Assembly (NCBI RefSeq): GCF_001553005.1 | Contig: NZ_KQ959861.1 | Span: forward strand, 62,001-126,000 | Length of the DNA stretch: 64,000 bases | Direction: 5' to 3' | From: Gemelliphila asaccharolytica | GTDB taxonomy: Bacteria; Bacillota; Bacilli; Staphylococcales; Gemellaceae | Shown here: in pieces, positions 48,136 to 57,418 of the stretch | Position numbering within the stretch: the stretch's first letter is position 1 | How the letters are laid out: the number at the start of each line of letters is the position of its first letter | The notes under the pieces: generated by a model | Databases searched by the model: none | What the model was told of the DNA's origin: nothing | What the model saw: only the letters and a program-made list of their open reading frames with translations | Made by a program: the position numbers and the translations under genes

Positions 48136-48885
48136 TTATTTTTCTTTATTTAAATTTCTTGCTATCTTGTCTAATTCATTTATTTTTAAAAATTCTTGAC
48201 TAATTAATTTTGAATTTTTTAATGATATAGCTTTTTCCGATTTATTTTTTAATATTTCAGAATATTTTTTTATTGTATCTATATCGGTGTTATTCAAATA
48301 AATATCTTTATTTTTAATATTTTCAAAATCATTGATACTTTGTAATAATATATTATAATTTTGATTTAGAATTTCTATAACATTTTCACTTATTAAATTT
48401 TTATCTAAATCTACTTCTATTTTCCCAATTATATCATTAAATTTTATAATATTTTCTGCTATATTTTTTAATTTTTGATTTATATATTCAGATGAATAAG
48501 TGTACGAAACTATATTTGAAACTATTTTACTATCTTTATTATCAAGAATAAAATTATTATTATTTTTATAACTAAATTTTATTTTATTAGATATATTTAA
48601 TATTTTATCATCTTTAAATGCTTCTAAGCCATAGTTTTTTTTAAATTGATAATTTGATAAACTTGTCTTAAATTCATCTTCTGATATAACTTCATCATTA
48701 ATGTGAAAAATTAATAATTTTTCATTTGAATTGTAGTCTATTTTTTCCAAATGAGTGATATTAGAATTTTTAAATATATCATTTATATATTCTTGATTTA
48801 CGATTTCAGAGGGTTTATTGCCACATGAACAAAGAGTTAATATTAAAAATAACATAGATATTAATATATATATTTTTTTTATCAT
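48136..48885 (-). CDS. Putative lipoprotein of unknown function
   Basis: This 249-residue protein has a lipoprotein signal: two Lys, a hydrophobic core and the lipobox L-C-S-C, so processing would leave Cys at residue 21 for lipid attachment (SCGNKPSEI). The mature part is charged, Asn/Lys/Ile rich and probably helical, with no domain I recognise. It should be processed by LspA and anchored to the outer leaf of the membrane. It lies 6 nt after gpmA and ends in its own terminator, so it is the last gene of corA-DUF1146-gpmA-lipoprotein. Confidence 0.75.
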   Translation of the reverse strand: MIKKIYILISMLFLILTLCSCGNKPSEIVNQEYINDIFKNSNITHLEKIDYNSNEKLLIFHINDEVISEDEFKTSLSNYQFKKNYGLEAFKDDKILNISNKIKFSYKNNNNFILDNKDSKIVSNIVSYTYSSEYINQKLKNIAENIIKFNDIIGKIEVDLDKNLISENVIEILNQNYNILLQSINDFENIKNKDIYLNNTDIDTIKKYSEILKNKSEKAISLKNSKLISQEFLKINELDKIARNLNKEK

Positions 48886-48891
48886 AGTATT

Positions 48892-49578
48892 TTAAAAAAG
48901 TTCTGGATGTTTTACTATATTTAAATTTTCATCAATGTCAAACACTAATGGTTTACCTGTAGGTATGTTTAATTTTAATATTTGTTCATCTGATATATTT
49001 AACAGATATTTTATTAATGCTCTCAAACTGTTACCATGAGCTGAAATTAAAACATTTTTCCCTTCTTTAATATCATTAGATATTACTTTTTTCCAATAAG
49101 GTAGTACTCTATCTATAGTTAGTTTTAGGCTTTCTCCTCTAGGTATTTCATTTTTAGGGATTATTGAGTATCTTAACTCATTACCAGGATAATATACACT
49201 ATTTTCATCAACTAGAGGGGGAGTTATATCGAAACTTCTTCTCCAAAGTAATACTTGTTCATCACCATATTTTTCTGCTGTTTCTTTTTTATTTAATCCT
49301 TGCAAAGCTCCATAATGTCTTTCATTTAATCTCCAACTTTTTAATACTGGTATCCATAATTGATCCATTTCCTCTAATACAATATTTAATGTTTTTATTG
49401 CTCTTTTTTGAAATGAAGTATATGCCACATCAAATATTATATTTAAATCTTTTAAAATTTCTCCCGCCTTTTGTGCTTCATTTTTTCCTTTTTCAGTTAT
49501 GTCGACGTCTACCCAACCTGTAAATTTATTCTCTAGATTCCATTGACTTTCTCCATGTCTTGTTAAAACTAATTTCAT
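48892..49578 (-). CDS. gpmA: 2,3-bisphosphoglycerate-dependent phosphoglycerate mutase
   Basis: GpmA (228 residues) interconverts 3- and 2-phosphoglycerate in glycolysis. The phospho-His motif is [18 protein letters not shown] near the N-terminus and the second His is in [30 protein letters not shown] and [10 protein letters not shown] are conserved. The family is the dPGM type, not the Mn-dependent GpmI. Confidence 0.97.
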   Translation of the reverse strand: MKLVLTRHGESQWNLENKFTGWVDVDITEKGKNEAQKAGEILKDLNIIFDVAYTSFQKRAIKTLNIVLEEMDQLWIPVLKSWRLNERHYGALQGLNKKETAEKYGDEQVLLWRRSFDITPPLVDENSVYYPGNELRYSIIPKNEIPRGESLKLTIDRVLPYWKKVISNDIKEGKNVLISAHGNSLRALIKYLLNISDEQILKLNIPTGKPLVFDIDENLNIVKHPELF

Positions 49579-49606
49579 TTTTTCTCCTTTTCTTAACTAA
49601 AAGTAT

Positions 49607-49804
49607 TTAAAATATAGATAATTGGTATATTTCTAAAATTGATAAATAAAATAAATATCCTATGATTATTGATAAAATCATATATAAAAAGAATATTTCC
49701 CTATTTGAATTTTTTTTAAATATTTTTTGAAAATCTATTTTAATAATTATTTTATTTACTAAAATAATAATAACAAATAATAAAAACAACTTTATTACTT
49801 TCAT
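49607..49804 (-). CDS. DUF1146-like small membrane protein
   Basis: This 65-residue protein has two hydrophobic segments (about 4-22 and 37-58). The segment IDFQKIFKKNSNRE followed by LYMILSIIIGYLFY resembles the DUF1146 (YwzB-like) family, in which a conserved K/R-rich loop precedes L-x-L-S-I-x-x-G-Y. Function is unknown. It is 9 nt upstream of corA's stop region, in the same unit. Confidence 0.7.
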   Translation of the reverse strand: MKVIKLFLLFVIIILVNKIIIKIDFQKIFKKNSNREIFFLYMILSIIIGYLFYLSILEIYQLSIF

Positions 49805-49813
49805 ATTATACTC

Positions 49814-50764
49814 CTAAAACATATCAAACCATCCTTTTTTCTTAAAGAACCATAACATTCCAGCGGCGATAAGAAACATAACAATCCAAAGAACAAAATA
49901 TCCATACTCTGTTTGAAGTTCTGGCATATATGAAAAATTCATTCCATAAACTCCAGCTAGGAAAGTTAAAGGTAGGAATATAGTAGATATAACTGTTAGT
50001 GTCATCATTATGTTATTAGATTTAAATGAGTTATACGTCATATAGTTTTCTCTTATATCACTAGCTAATTCTCTGCTAGCTTCAATAATTTCAGTTTGTT
50101 GAACTAATTCGTCATATACATCATGAAAATATTTTCTATCGTTATCTGTCATATCAACTCTTCTAGAAACTAAAAATCTATGAATTAACTCTCTCATAGG
50201 AAGTAATCCTCTTCTTAATTTTAAAAGATCACTTCTTAAATCAAAAACTTCGTTCATGATTTTACTACCTTTTGTATGTGCATCATTTTCTTCTAGTTCA
50301 TCTAATCTATTTTCTATTTTAGAAATTAAAGGAATATATCCTTCAACTATTTCTGATATTAACATATGCATAACATGCATTGGGGAATATTCATCACCTT
50401 TATACAAAACTTTAGAAATAACTTTACTTAAAAATCTTATATGAGTTAAATGAATTGTTACTATATAATTTTTTCCAATAAACATATTTATAGTTTCATA
50501 TTCAGAATCAATATTTTTTAAAATATGCGATACCAAAAAAATCTGTTGTCTTGTTATTTCAATTTTTGGTCTTTCTAATAATGTAAGACAATCCTCAATT
50601 AGTAATTCATGAAACCTAAAAAACGTAGTAAGTAATTCTATTTCTTTTTTAGTAGGACAGTTAAAATCGACCCAATACCAAGAAATATTATCGTTTTTTA
50701 CTTCTTCTAATGATAAATTTGTTAGCAAACCTCCTAGTTTATCAATAGCGATAATTTTTAACAT
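49814..50764 (-). CDS. corA: CorA-family Mg2+/Co2+ channel
   Basis: This 316-residue protein is a CorA-type divalent cation channel. The large cytosolic N-terminal domain carries a willow-helix-like region; two C-terminal helices (about 253-275 and 285-308) are joined by the diagnostic YGMNF loop. The last residues are basic (FFKKKGWFDMF). A homopentamer in the membrane imports Mg2+. The ribosome site is GGAGGAG. Confidence 0.95.
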   Translation of the reverse strand: MLKIIAIDKLGGLLTNLSLEEVKNDNISWYWVDFNCPTKKEIELLTTFFRFHELLIEDCLTLLERPKIEITRQQIFLVSHILKNIDSEYETINMFIGKNYIVTIHLTHIRFLSKVISKVLYKGDEYSPMHVMHMLISEIVEGYIPLISKIENRLDELEENDAHTKGSKIMNEVFDLRSDLLKLRRGLLPMRELIHRFLVSRRVDMTDNDRKYFHDVYDELVQQTEIIEASRELASDIRENYMTYNSFKSNNIMMTLTVISTIFLPLTFLAGVYGMNFSYMPELQTEYGYFVLWIVMFLIAAGMLWFFKKKGWFDMF

Positions 50765-50820
50765 AATATCTCCTCCAACAATATATTATAATAATAACAT
50801 ATAAAAAAAAATTAGTAAAT

Positions 50821-51582
50821 TTATTTTAAAATATTTTTTAAGTAATACATTATAATTCCAGAACTTATGGCAACATTGAGACTTTCAGCCTTACCTTTCA
50901 TATCTATTTTAATTTTATAATCAGATTTTTTTATAATATCTGGCTCTATACCATTTCCTTCATTTCCAAAAATAATAGCATATTTTTTACTTATTTTATC
51001 TAAATCACTTAGCTTTATAGAGCAGTTTAGAGCAGTTGAAATTATATCGAACTCCTTCATGTTTGATAATTGTTTTATTATATCTATATTTTCATAACAA
51101 TCTATGTGAAAATTACTTCCTTGCATACTTCTTATAGCTTTTTGCGAATATAATGATGCACATCCTTTTCCTAATAAAACACAATCAAAGCCAAAAGCAT
51201 CAGCGTTTCTGACAATAGTTCCTAAATTACCGGGATCTTGGATTCTATCTAAAATAATAATGTTTTTGTAATTATTTATTTCTAATTTCTTTTTTTTTAT
51301 CTCACAAATAGCAAATATTCCCTGATTATGAATTGTTTCTGATAAACATTTTGCTATATTTTCAGTTATTATAGTTGTTTTATATTTAGAAAAATTATTT
51401 AGTCTTAAGTATTCATCACCTATCTTATCTGTTAAAAAAATTTCTTTTACTACATTAGATGCTAATGCTTCTTTCAATAAGTGAATTCCCTCTATCACAA
51501 ATAAATTTTTCTTTTTTACTTGTTTGTTTTTTTTTAAATTTAAATATAGCTTAATTTTTTTATTTTCAATAGATGTTATCAA
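50821..51582 (-). CDS. TrmH/SpoU-family RNA 2'-O-methyltransferase
   Basis: This 253-residue protein has the SpoU substrate-binding N-terminal part (KQVKKKNLFVIEGIHLLKEAL) and a SPOUT domain with motif 1 DPGNLGTIVRNADAFG, motif 2 IIFGNEGNGI and motif 3 SLNVAISSGI. It is closest in layout to the YsgA-type rRNA methyltransferases; whether the target is rRNA or tRNA is not readable. The start is TTG 51582 behind AAAGGAG. It faces the rhodanese gene, divergently. Confidence 0.9.
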   Translation of the reverse strand: MITSIENKKIKLYLNLKKNKQVKKKNLFVIEGIHLLKEALASNVVKEIFLTDKIGDEYLRLNNFSKYKTTIITENIAKCLSETIHNQGIFAICEIKKKKLEINNYKNIIILDRIQDPGNLGTIVRNADAFGFDCVLLGKGCASLYSQKAIRSMQGSNFHIDCYENIDIIKQLSNMKEFDIISTALNCSIKLSDLDKISKKYAIIFGNEGNGIEPDIIKKSDYKIKIDMKGKAESLNVAISSGIIMYYLKNILK

Positions 51583-51603
51583 AACTTATCTCCTTTTTAA
51601 AAA

Positions 51604-51632
51604 TTGAATTTATTAAATACATATGATACAAT
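51604..51632 (+). promoter_or_regulatory. Promoter of the rhodanese gene
   Basis: TTGAAT (51604-51609) and TACAAT (51627-51632) are spaced by 17 nt, with an extended TG at 51624-51625. This stretch is part of a longer open frame upstream of the true start and is better read as a promoter. Confidence 0.7.
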
Positions 51633-51666
51633 TACTTATACATTATATCATATGTATGGAGGCATT

Positions 51667-52050
51667 ATGAATTATTTAATATTTTTAGCGATAGTTTTCT
51701 TATTTATTATAATATTTTTAGTATATAATTATTTTAAAATATCTAAAGCAGTAACAAAACTTAATTATGATGAATTTAAAAAAAATATAAGAAATGTACA
51801 ATTAGTAGATGTTAGAGAAAAGGATGAATTTATGTATGCACATATAAATGGAGCAAGAAATATACCTATGTCTCAAATTAATTTTAAATGTATGTCTCTT
51901 TTAAAAGACAAACCTATTTACCTTTGTGATAAAAATGGAACATTATCACCAAGAGCGGCATTAACTCTTAGAAAAAATGGATATTCTGATATATATATGC
52001 TAAAAAATGGGTTACAAGATTGGAAAGAAAATTTAAAAACTAAAAAATAA
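51667..52050 (+). CDS. Membrane-anchored rhodanese-like protein
   Basis: This 127-residue protein has one N-terminal transmembrane helix (about 2-21) and a cytosolic rhodanese domain with VQLVDVREKDEFMYAHINGA, a central IPMSQI and the active-site Cys loop IYLCDKNGTLSPRAA. Such proteins handle persulfide sulfur, but the substrate is not evident. I chose ATG 51667, which has GGAGG just upstream; a TTG at 51604 in the same frame falls on the promoter. It is one of only two + strand genes in the - strand arm. Confidence 0.9.
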   Translation: MNYLIFLAIVFLFIIIFLVYNYFKISKAVTKLNYDEFKKNIRNVQLVDVREKDEFMYAHINGARNIPMSQINFKCMSLLKDKPIYLCDKNGTLSPRAALTLRKNGYSDIYMLKNGLQDWKENLKTKK

Positions 52051-52064
52051 ATAGAAATAGTTAT

Positions 52065-52106
52065 CTATCTTCTAAAATTATAAATTTTTAGAGGATAGTT
52101 TTTTTA
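52065..52106 (+). terminator. Rhodanese gene terminator
   Basis: CTATCTTCTAAAA (52065-52077) pairs with TTTTAGAGGATAG (52086-52098), with one G-U wobble and an 8-nt loop, followed by eight T. Confidence 0.88.
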
Positions 52107-52625
52107 TCTAAAAATAACTTTAAAATAAAATATATACTAATATTAAATAATTTATATATATTTATTTTTTTCATAAATTTTTTTAAAAATTCTTATTATT
52201 AATGTAACTCTTATTTTTCTACCTACATAAGAAAAATTTTATGAATTATTATATGTAACTGTCCCTCAATTATAACCACATTATATGTTTTTACTTTTTT
52301 GTATTAAAAAATGGAAATTTTATATATTTAAAAAAATAAAAACTTAATAAATATAGAAGCAGGAAAAAACTACTTAAAAGGAATGTTGGATAGTTTGGTT
52401 AATATTAAGTTTAAATGCAATGTTAATATTTTCTGTTTTTAAAAAATGTAGATTTATAGTTTATTATTTGAAAGTAGTAAAAAAATATAAAAACTGTTCA
52501 ATACATATTAGGATACTGATACATCAAAACAATCATTGATATGTGTATACGTTATAAAATTATAAAAATATAGGTGATAATTTACAAAATATATAAAAAT
52601 AAAAAAACACATAAAAAAATAAAAT
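52107..52625. other. Gene-free intergenic region
   Basis: There are about 520 nt without a credible gene. Short open frames exist (for example about 52386-52440 and 52390-52540) but have no ribosome site and match nothing I know. No tRNA, riboswitch, CRISPR or insertion-sequence end is visible. It may be a decayed gene. Confidence 0.6.
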
Positions 52626-52663
52626 ATTAAAAGACTTCTTTGTATATAAAGAAGTCTTTTAAT
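52626..52663 (-). terminator. rimP-nusA-infB-rbfA operon terminator
   Basis: A perfect 16-bp stem (52626-52641 with 52648-52663; core AAGACTTCTTT / AAAGAAGTCTT) with a 6-nt loop lies 12 nt past the rbfA stop. The T tail on the - strand is interrupted. Confidence 0.85.
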
Positions 52664-52674
52664 TATTTATGATG

Positions 52675-53019
52675 TTAATTTTTAGATAAATCTGATAATA
52701 TATTTTCTATCTTTTGAGCATATTCATAAGTATTATCATATTCAAAAAATAATTCAGGAAATTTTCTAATTTTAATTTTTTTAGATACTTCTGTTTTAAT
52801 AAATCCTTTTAACTTAGACAATGATTTTTTGACATTTTCTTTTTCTTTATCATTTCCATATATTGTATAATATACTTTAGCTTGAGAATAATCTGCTGTC
52901 ATGTTAACATCTGTAATTGTAATAAAACCTAAATTATATGATTTTACTTTTGTTGATATTACAAATGATATTTCTTTTTTTATCTGTTCTGCTAATCTAT
53001 TAGCTCTTAATTTTGACAT
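52675..53019 (-). CDS. rbfA: Ribosome-binding factor A
   Basis: RbfA (114 residues) is a KH-type protein needed for 16S rRNA 5'-end maturation and cold adaptation. It opens RANRLAEQIKKEISFVI and has ITDVNMTADYSQAKVYY and the closing FPELFFEYDNTYEYAQKI, all family hallmarks. It ends the nusA-infB operon 23 nt after infB. Confidence 0.96.
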   Translation of the reverse strand: MSKLRANRLAEQIKKEISFVISTKVKSYNLGFITITDVNMTADYSQAKVYYTIYGNDKEKENVKKSLSKLKGFIKTEVSKKIKIRKFPELFFEYDNTYEYAQKIENILSDLSKN

Positions 53020-53042
53020 TTTAAATTCCTTCTTATATTATT

Positions 53043-55112
53043 TTATTTTTTTGTTTCCTCCATTACGAATAATTCAAAAACATCTCCTTCTTTAATATCA
53101 GAATAGTTTTCAACTGTTATTCCACATTCATATCCATTTTGTACTTCTTTAACGTCATCTTTATATCTTTTTAATGTTCCAATTTTACCTTCAAATATTA
53201 CAATGCTATCTCTTATTACCCTTAATTGAGCATTATGAAGTACCTTACCTTCTGTTACGTAAGAACCTGCAATTGTCCCAATTTTTGAAACTTTATATAC
53301 CTGTCTTACTTCTGCTAAACCTAATATTTTTTCTTTAAATTCAGGTGCTAATAGTCCTTTCATGGCATTTTCTATCTCTTCTATAACTTTATAAATTATA
53401 CTGTGCAATCTAACATCAATTTTTTCTTCTTGAATTTTTTGTTTTGCGTTAGCATCTGGTCTAACATTAAAACCTATAACAACAGCTTTAGATGCAGCCG
53501 CTAAGGTAACATCAGATTCATTTATTGCTCCTACACCTGTATGTATTATTCTTACATTAACTCCATCTACTTCGATTTTAGCCAGTGACATTGATAATGC
53601 CTCTACAGATCCTTGCACATCAGCTTTTAAAATTATATTTAAATCTTTTGCTTCCCCTTGTTTCATTTGTTCAAATAAACTATCAAGAGATAATGAAGCT
53701 TGCGATTCTCTTTGACTTTCTATATATTGTTGCTGTCTAGCTTCTCCTATTTGTCTTGCAGTTTTTTCATCACCAAAAACTACAAATCTATCTCCGGCAT
53801 TAGGTACGTCTTGTAATCCTGTTATTTCTACAGGAGTTGATGGGAGTGCATTTTTTATTGATTTTCCTCTATCATTTATCATTGCTCTTACTCTACCAAA
53901 TGTATTACCTACTACTATTGGATCAGATATTTTAAGAGTTCCATTTTGAACTAATAATGTAGCTACTGTTCCTCTTCCTTTGTCTAATCTAGCTTCTATT
54001 ACAGTTCCTAATGCTAATCTGTTTGGATTTGCTTTTAATTCTTGCATATCAGATACTAATAGTACCATTTCTAACAGTTCATCGACTCCCTTATTTTGAA
54101 GTGCAGAAATTGGAACGAATATAGTTTCACCACCCCATGCTTCTGGAGTTAATCCATACTCTGCAAGTTCACCCATAACTTTTTCTGGATTTGCTTGTGG
54201 TTTATCTATTTTATTAACTGCTACTATAATAGGAACATTAGCTGCTTTAGCATGATTTATTGCTTCTATAGTTTGTGGCATAACTCCATCATCAGCTGCT
54301 ACTACTAATATTGTAATATCAGTAATTTGTGCTCCTCTTGCTCTCATAGTTGTAAATGCTGCGTGTCCTGGTGTATCTAAAAATGTGATTTTTCTTCCGT
54401 TTAAATTTACTTGATATGCTCCAATATGTTGAGTTATACCACCTGACTCTTCAGATGTTACTTTTGTATGTCTTATATTGTCTAGTAAAGTAGTTTTACC
54501 ATGATCTACATGACCCATAATTGTAACAATAGGAGCTCTTAACACTAAATCTTTTTCATCTTCTTCAACATCAAAATATATGTCTAAATCTTCTTTGTTG
54601 ACTTCTAATTCTTTTTGAATTTCTTTTCCATATGCTATTGCAATAAGTTCTATTTGTTCAAAAGTTAATGTTTGATTTATATTAGCCATTATTTTTAATT
54701 CAACAAATAATTTTTTTATTAAGTCTGTTGAACTAATTTCAAATTTTTCAGCTAACTCTGCTACTGTCATTACTTCTTTTACTAATATTACATTTGAATT
54801 AATATTATCTTCAACAGAGGATACAATTGTTGCTGGTTGTTCTTTACTGTTTTTCTTTCTCTTATCTTTTTTTATTTTTTTCTTTTTATTAAGTTTAGGT
54901 TTTTTATTTTTTTTATCTACTATCTTTTTATTTTTTTCTTTATGATGTTCTTTTTTATTAAATATACCCTCTAAATATATAAATCCTTCTTCAGATAAAT
55001 AAGACATATGTTTTCCTGCTTGTATATTAGCATCAACTAATATATTTATGATTTCTTTTGAAGATTTGCCTACTTTTTTAGCATACTCATATATTCTAAT
55101 TTTTTCTACCAT
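53043..55112 (-). CDS. infB: Translation initiation factor IF-2
   Basis: IF-2 (689 residues) is the GTPase that brings fMet-tRNA to the 30S subunit. An N-terminal IF2_N helix-turn-helix, a Lys-rich linker (about 55-92) and a second IF2_N domain precede the G domain: G1 [11 protein letters not shown] near 199, G3 DTPGH, G4 NKID and SAL. Domains II to IV follow, with the closing FELFVMEE. The length is typical of Bacillota IF-2. Confidence 0.97.
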   Translation of the reverse strand: MVEKIRIYEYAKKVGKSSKEIINILVDANIQAGKHMSYLSEEGFIYLEGIFNKKEHHKEKNKKIVDKKNKKPKLNKKKKIKKDKRKKNSKEQPATIVSSVEDNINSNVILVKEVMTVAELAEKFEISSTDLIKKLFVELKIMANINQTLTFEQIELIAIAYGKEIQKELEVNKEDLDIYFDVEEDEKDLVLRAPIVTIMGHVDHGKTTLLDNIRHTKVTSEESGGITQHIGAYQVNLNGRKITFLDTPGHAAFTTMRARGAQITDITILVVAADDGVMPQTIEAINHAKAANVPIIVAVNKIDKPQANPEKVMGELAEYGLTPEAWGGETIFVPISALQNKGVDELLEMVLLVSDMQELKANPNRLALGTVIEARLDKGRGTVATLLVQNGTLKISDPIVVGNTFGRVRAMINDRGKSIKNALPSTPVEITGLQDVPNAGDRFVVFGDEKTARQIGEARQQQYIESQRESQASLSLDSLFEQMKQGEAKDLNIILKADVQGSVEALSMSLAKIEVDGVNVRIIHTGVGAINESDVTLAAASKAVVIGFNVRPDANAKQKIQEEKIDVRLHSIIYKVIEEIENAMKGLLAPEFKEKILGLAEVRQVYKVSKIGTIAGSYVTEGKVLHNAQLRVIRDSIVIFEGKIGTLKRYKDDVKEVQNGYECGITVENYSDIKEGDVFELFVMEETKK

Positions 55113-55126
55113 AAAATATTTCCTCC

Positions 55127-55429
55127 TTATTTATTTTTTATCATGTTGATAATTTTTTTAATAATTTTTTTGTTTGTTACTCCAATAGCTACTCTATTAT
55201 CTTTTCCTATTGCTTTGCTTAATTCATTAATAGTAAAACAAGATATAGTATCAATATCATAATAATATGCTTTATTTATTAATTTTTTTTTTGTGTTTTT
55301 TCCACAGTCACTTGATACTATCAATAAATTTATATTTTTATTTTTTATATTTTTAATTAAATTTTCTTCTCCACTGACTATATTACCTGACTTTGCCATT
55401 AGCCCTATTAAATTAAGTACATCTTCCAT
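55127..55429 (-). CDS. ylxQ: YlxQ, L7Ae-family RNA-binding protein
   Basis: This 100-residue protein has the L7Ae/L30e fold typical of YlxQ: N-terminal [31 protein letters not shown], and the closing [14 protein letters not shown]. It probably binds kink-turn RNA. It starts at the rnpM stop (1-nt overlap) in the conserved nusA-ylxR-ylxQ-infB order. Confidence 0.93.
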   Translation of the reverse strand: MEDVLNLIGLMAKSGNIVSGEENLIKNIKNKNINLLIVSSDCGKNTKKKLINKAYYYDIDTISCFTINELSKAIGKDNRVAIGVTNKKIIKKIINMIKNK

Positions 55430-55716
55430 TATTTCTTAGGTATTGACTTTCTATAAATTAATCTTATTATTTCATCATAAATAGGTTTTATTTTTTCTTC
55501 ATTTTCTTCATAAAACTTTTCTAAAAATTTCATCTCTTGTGCTTTTCTTATAATTTCAAGATCAGCAATAACATATGCTCCTCTACCCGAAGCTTTTCCT
55601 GTAGAGTCTACTAATATTTCACCATCTTTATTTTTAACTATTCTTAATAAATCTCTTTTTAAATACATTTTATTTGTAATTATACATTTTCTCATAGGAA
55701 GTTTCTTTTTTTTCAT
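55429..55716 (-). CDS. rnpM: RNase P modulator RnpM (YlxR)
   Basis: This 95-residue protein has the DUF448 motifs PMRKCIITNKMYLKRDLLRIV and GKASGRGAYV, with the conserved Arg-Gly-Ala-Tyr. YlxR has been shown in Bacillus to bind the RNase P RNA and inhibit it. It lies 1 nt after nusA. Confidence 0.93.
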   Translation of the reverse strand: MKKKKLPMRKCIITNKMYLKRDLLRIVKNKDGEILVDSTGKASGRGAYVIADLEIIRKAQEMKFLEKFYEENEEKIKPIYDEIIRLIYRKSIPKK

Positions 55717-55717
55717 A

Positions 55718-56761
55718 TTATTCCTCTTGTTTTTTATTTGTTTTTATATCTATTTTCCATCCTGTTAGTCTTGCAGCTAATCTTACATTTTGTCCCTTTT
55801 TTCCGATTGCTAATGACAATTGTCCTTCATCAACATTTACTATAGCTGTCTTATCCTCTTCACATAGTTTTATATCTAAAACTTTTGCAGGAGATAATGA
55901 GTTGATTATAAATTTATCAACTTCTTTATTCCATGGTATTATATCTATTTTTTCTTCATTTATTTCACTTAAAATATTATTAACTCTTATACCTGATGTA
56001 CCTACACATGCTCCTACAGGGTCAATATTCTTGTTTTCCGAATAAACCGCTATCTTAGTTCTTTCACCAGCTTCTCTAGATACAGATTTTATTTCTACAG
56101 TACCATCATAAATTTCTGGTACTTCTTTTTCAAATAACCTTTTTATAAAATCGGGGTGAGTTCTAGAAACGAGTACGTGTGGTTTAGATCCTTTTGTAGG
56201 ATTATCTACTTTTACAACATATACTTCAATCGATGTTTGAGGAACATAGATTTCTCCTTTAACTTGATCTTTTTCTCCTAATATTGCCTCTATGTTTCCT
56301 AACTTGACATAGACATATCTAGAATCAACTCTATCTACATAACCAGATAAAATTTCTCCTTCATATTTTACATATTTATTATATAAAACTTCCTTTTCAG
56401 CTTCTCTTAATCTTTGAATTAAAGCTTGTTTGGCAGCTTGTGCTGCTACTCTACCAAAATTTTCTGGAATGTCCTCTTCTTCATATATATCGCCGACTTC
56501 ATATGCTGGATTGACTTTTAGTGCATCTTCTAATGAAAATTCTATTCTATCATCGTATACTTCATTTACAACGTCTTTTCTTATTATGAATTTGTAATCT
56601 CCAGTATCTCTATCAAAATTAACTCTTACATTTTTAGAAGAATTATAATTTTTTTTATATGCAGATAATAATGCTAACTCTACTGCATCATATAAAATTT
56701 CTTTATCAATACCTTTTTCTTTTTCTATTAAATCAATTGCTTTAAGCAAATTCTTGCTCAT
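55718..56761 (-). CDS. nusA: Transcription termination/antitermination factor NusA
   Basis: NusA (347 residues) binds RNA polymerase and stimulates pausing and intrinsic termination. It has the N-terminal domain, S1 (EGEILSGYVDRVDSRYVYVK), KH1 (GERTKIAVYSENKNIDPVGACVG) and KH2 (IAIGKKGQNVRLAARLTGW pattern) and no C-terminal acidic repeats, as in other Bacillota. The length is a little short. Its operon leader carries a terminator, consistent with NusA controlling itself. Confidence 0.96.
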   Translation of the reverse strand: MSKNLLKAIDLIEKEKGIDKEILYDAVELALLSAYKKNYNSSKNVRVNFDRDTGDYKFIIRKDVVNEVYDDRIEFSLEDALKVNPAYEVGDIYEEEDIPENFGRVAAQAAKQALIQRLREAEKEVLYNKYVKYEGEILSGYVDRVDSRYVYVKLGNIEAILGEKDQVKGEIYVPQTSIEVYVVKVDNPTKGSKPHVLVSRTHPDFIKRLFEKEVPEIYDGTVEIKSVSREAGERTKIAVYSENKNIDPVGACVGTSGIRVNNILSEINEEKIDIIPWNKEVDKFIINSLSPAKVLDIKLCEEDKTAIVNVDEGQLSLAIGKKGQNVRLAARLTGWKIDIKTNKKQEE

Positions 56762-56794
56762 TTTTCTTCTCCTTTAAATAATAATACTAAATAA

Positions 56795-57259
56795 TTAAAT
56801 TTTTATTGCTAATCTTATTTTCGAAATTTTTTTATATTCTATTTTTAAATCTTGCCATTTATTTTTATATTTATAATTTATTGTGACACCTATATCATTA
56901 ACATTTTCTAAATATCCCAAAAATTCTTTAATTCCATTTATTTTTTCATATGTTTTTACTAATACATATTTTCCTTTTGATCTTTTTATTTCTTCTAAAT
57001 TTCTCAATGTTCTTTCTGCACCTGGCGAACATATTTCTAGATAATATCTTTCTTTTATGAAATCTTCTTCATCTAATTTGCTAGCAACTTTCTCTGTTAA
57101 CGATACACAATCATCTATTGTAATTCCACTATCTTTATCAATGTAAATTCTTAAAAAATTTTCTTCATTTTCCTTTGTATATTCTACATCATACAAATAA
57201 TATGTTGTGTCTTTAATTATCTCATATGTCAACTTTTTTATTTTTTCTATTATTTCCAT
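56795..57259 (-). CDS. rimP: Ribosome maturation factor RimP
   Basis: RimP (154 residues) helps assemble the 30S head. N-terminal FLRIYIDKDSGITIDDCVSL and EICSPGAERTLRNLEE are diagnostic; the C-terminal SH3-like domain follows. It is the first gene of rimP-nusA-rnpM-ylxQ-infB-rbfA. The leader holds a promoter, palindrome and terminator. Confidence 0.95.
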   Translation of the reverse strand: MEIIEKIKKLTYEIIKDTTYYLYDVEYTKENEENFLRIYIDKDSGITIDDCVSLTEKVASKLDEEDFIKERYYLEICSPGAERTLRNLEEIKRSKGKYVLVKTYEKINGIKEFLGYLENVNDIGVTINYKYKNKWQDLKIEYKKISKIRLAIKI

Positions 57260-57288
57260 AATTTATTATTTTGCCCTTCTTTTCAAAT

Positions 57289-57318
57289 AAAAAGAGCGGA
57301 GAATATAATTCACCACCC
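57289..57318 (-). terminator. Leader terminator of the rimP-nusA operon
   Basis: On the - strand GGGTGGTGAAT (57308-57318) can pair with ATTCTCCGCTC (57294-57304) across a 3-nt loop, with one T-T mismatch and two G-U pairs, followed by TTTTT. It lies between the promoter and rimP. The imperfect stem and short T run are what NusA-dependent terminators look like. Confidence 0.65.
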
Positions 57319-57323
57319 TTCGG

Positions 57324-57353
57324 TTAATATATTAATTATAATTAATATATTAA
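57324..57353. repeat. 30-bp perfect palindrome at the rimP promoter
   Basis: The 30 bp read the same on both strands, starting TTAATATATTAATTA and ending TAATTAATATATTAA, and overlap the -10 and start site. It may be an operator, or contribute to an alternative leader structure. Confidence 0.75.
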
Positions 57354-57375
57354 CTTATTTTTTTATTTTTGTCAA
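57347..57375 (-). promoter_or_regulatory. rimP-nusA operon promoter
   Basis: On the - strand a consensus TTGACA (57370-57375) and TAATAT (57347-57352) are spaced by 17 nt. The predicted leader is about 80 nt. Confidence 0.65.
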
Positions 57376-57418
57376 ATTATAGCATTTTATAAACATTAAA
57401 ATTTAATAAATATACTTT

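Noticed and set aside
51604..51666. N-terminal extension of the rhodanese protein from TTG 51604
   Set aside because: The stretch is a good promoter (TTGAAT, 17 nt, TACAAT), and ATG 51667 has a strong ribosome site.
52107..52625. Insertion-sequence remnant in the gap
   Set aside because: No terminal inverted repeats, target duplications or recognisable transposase residues.
57260..57375. Riboswitch in the rimP leader
   Set aside because: No conserved aptamer core that I know is present; a simple terminator with a palindrome explains the visible structure.
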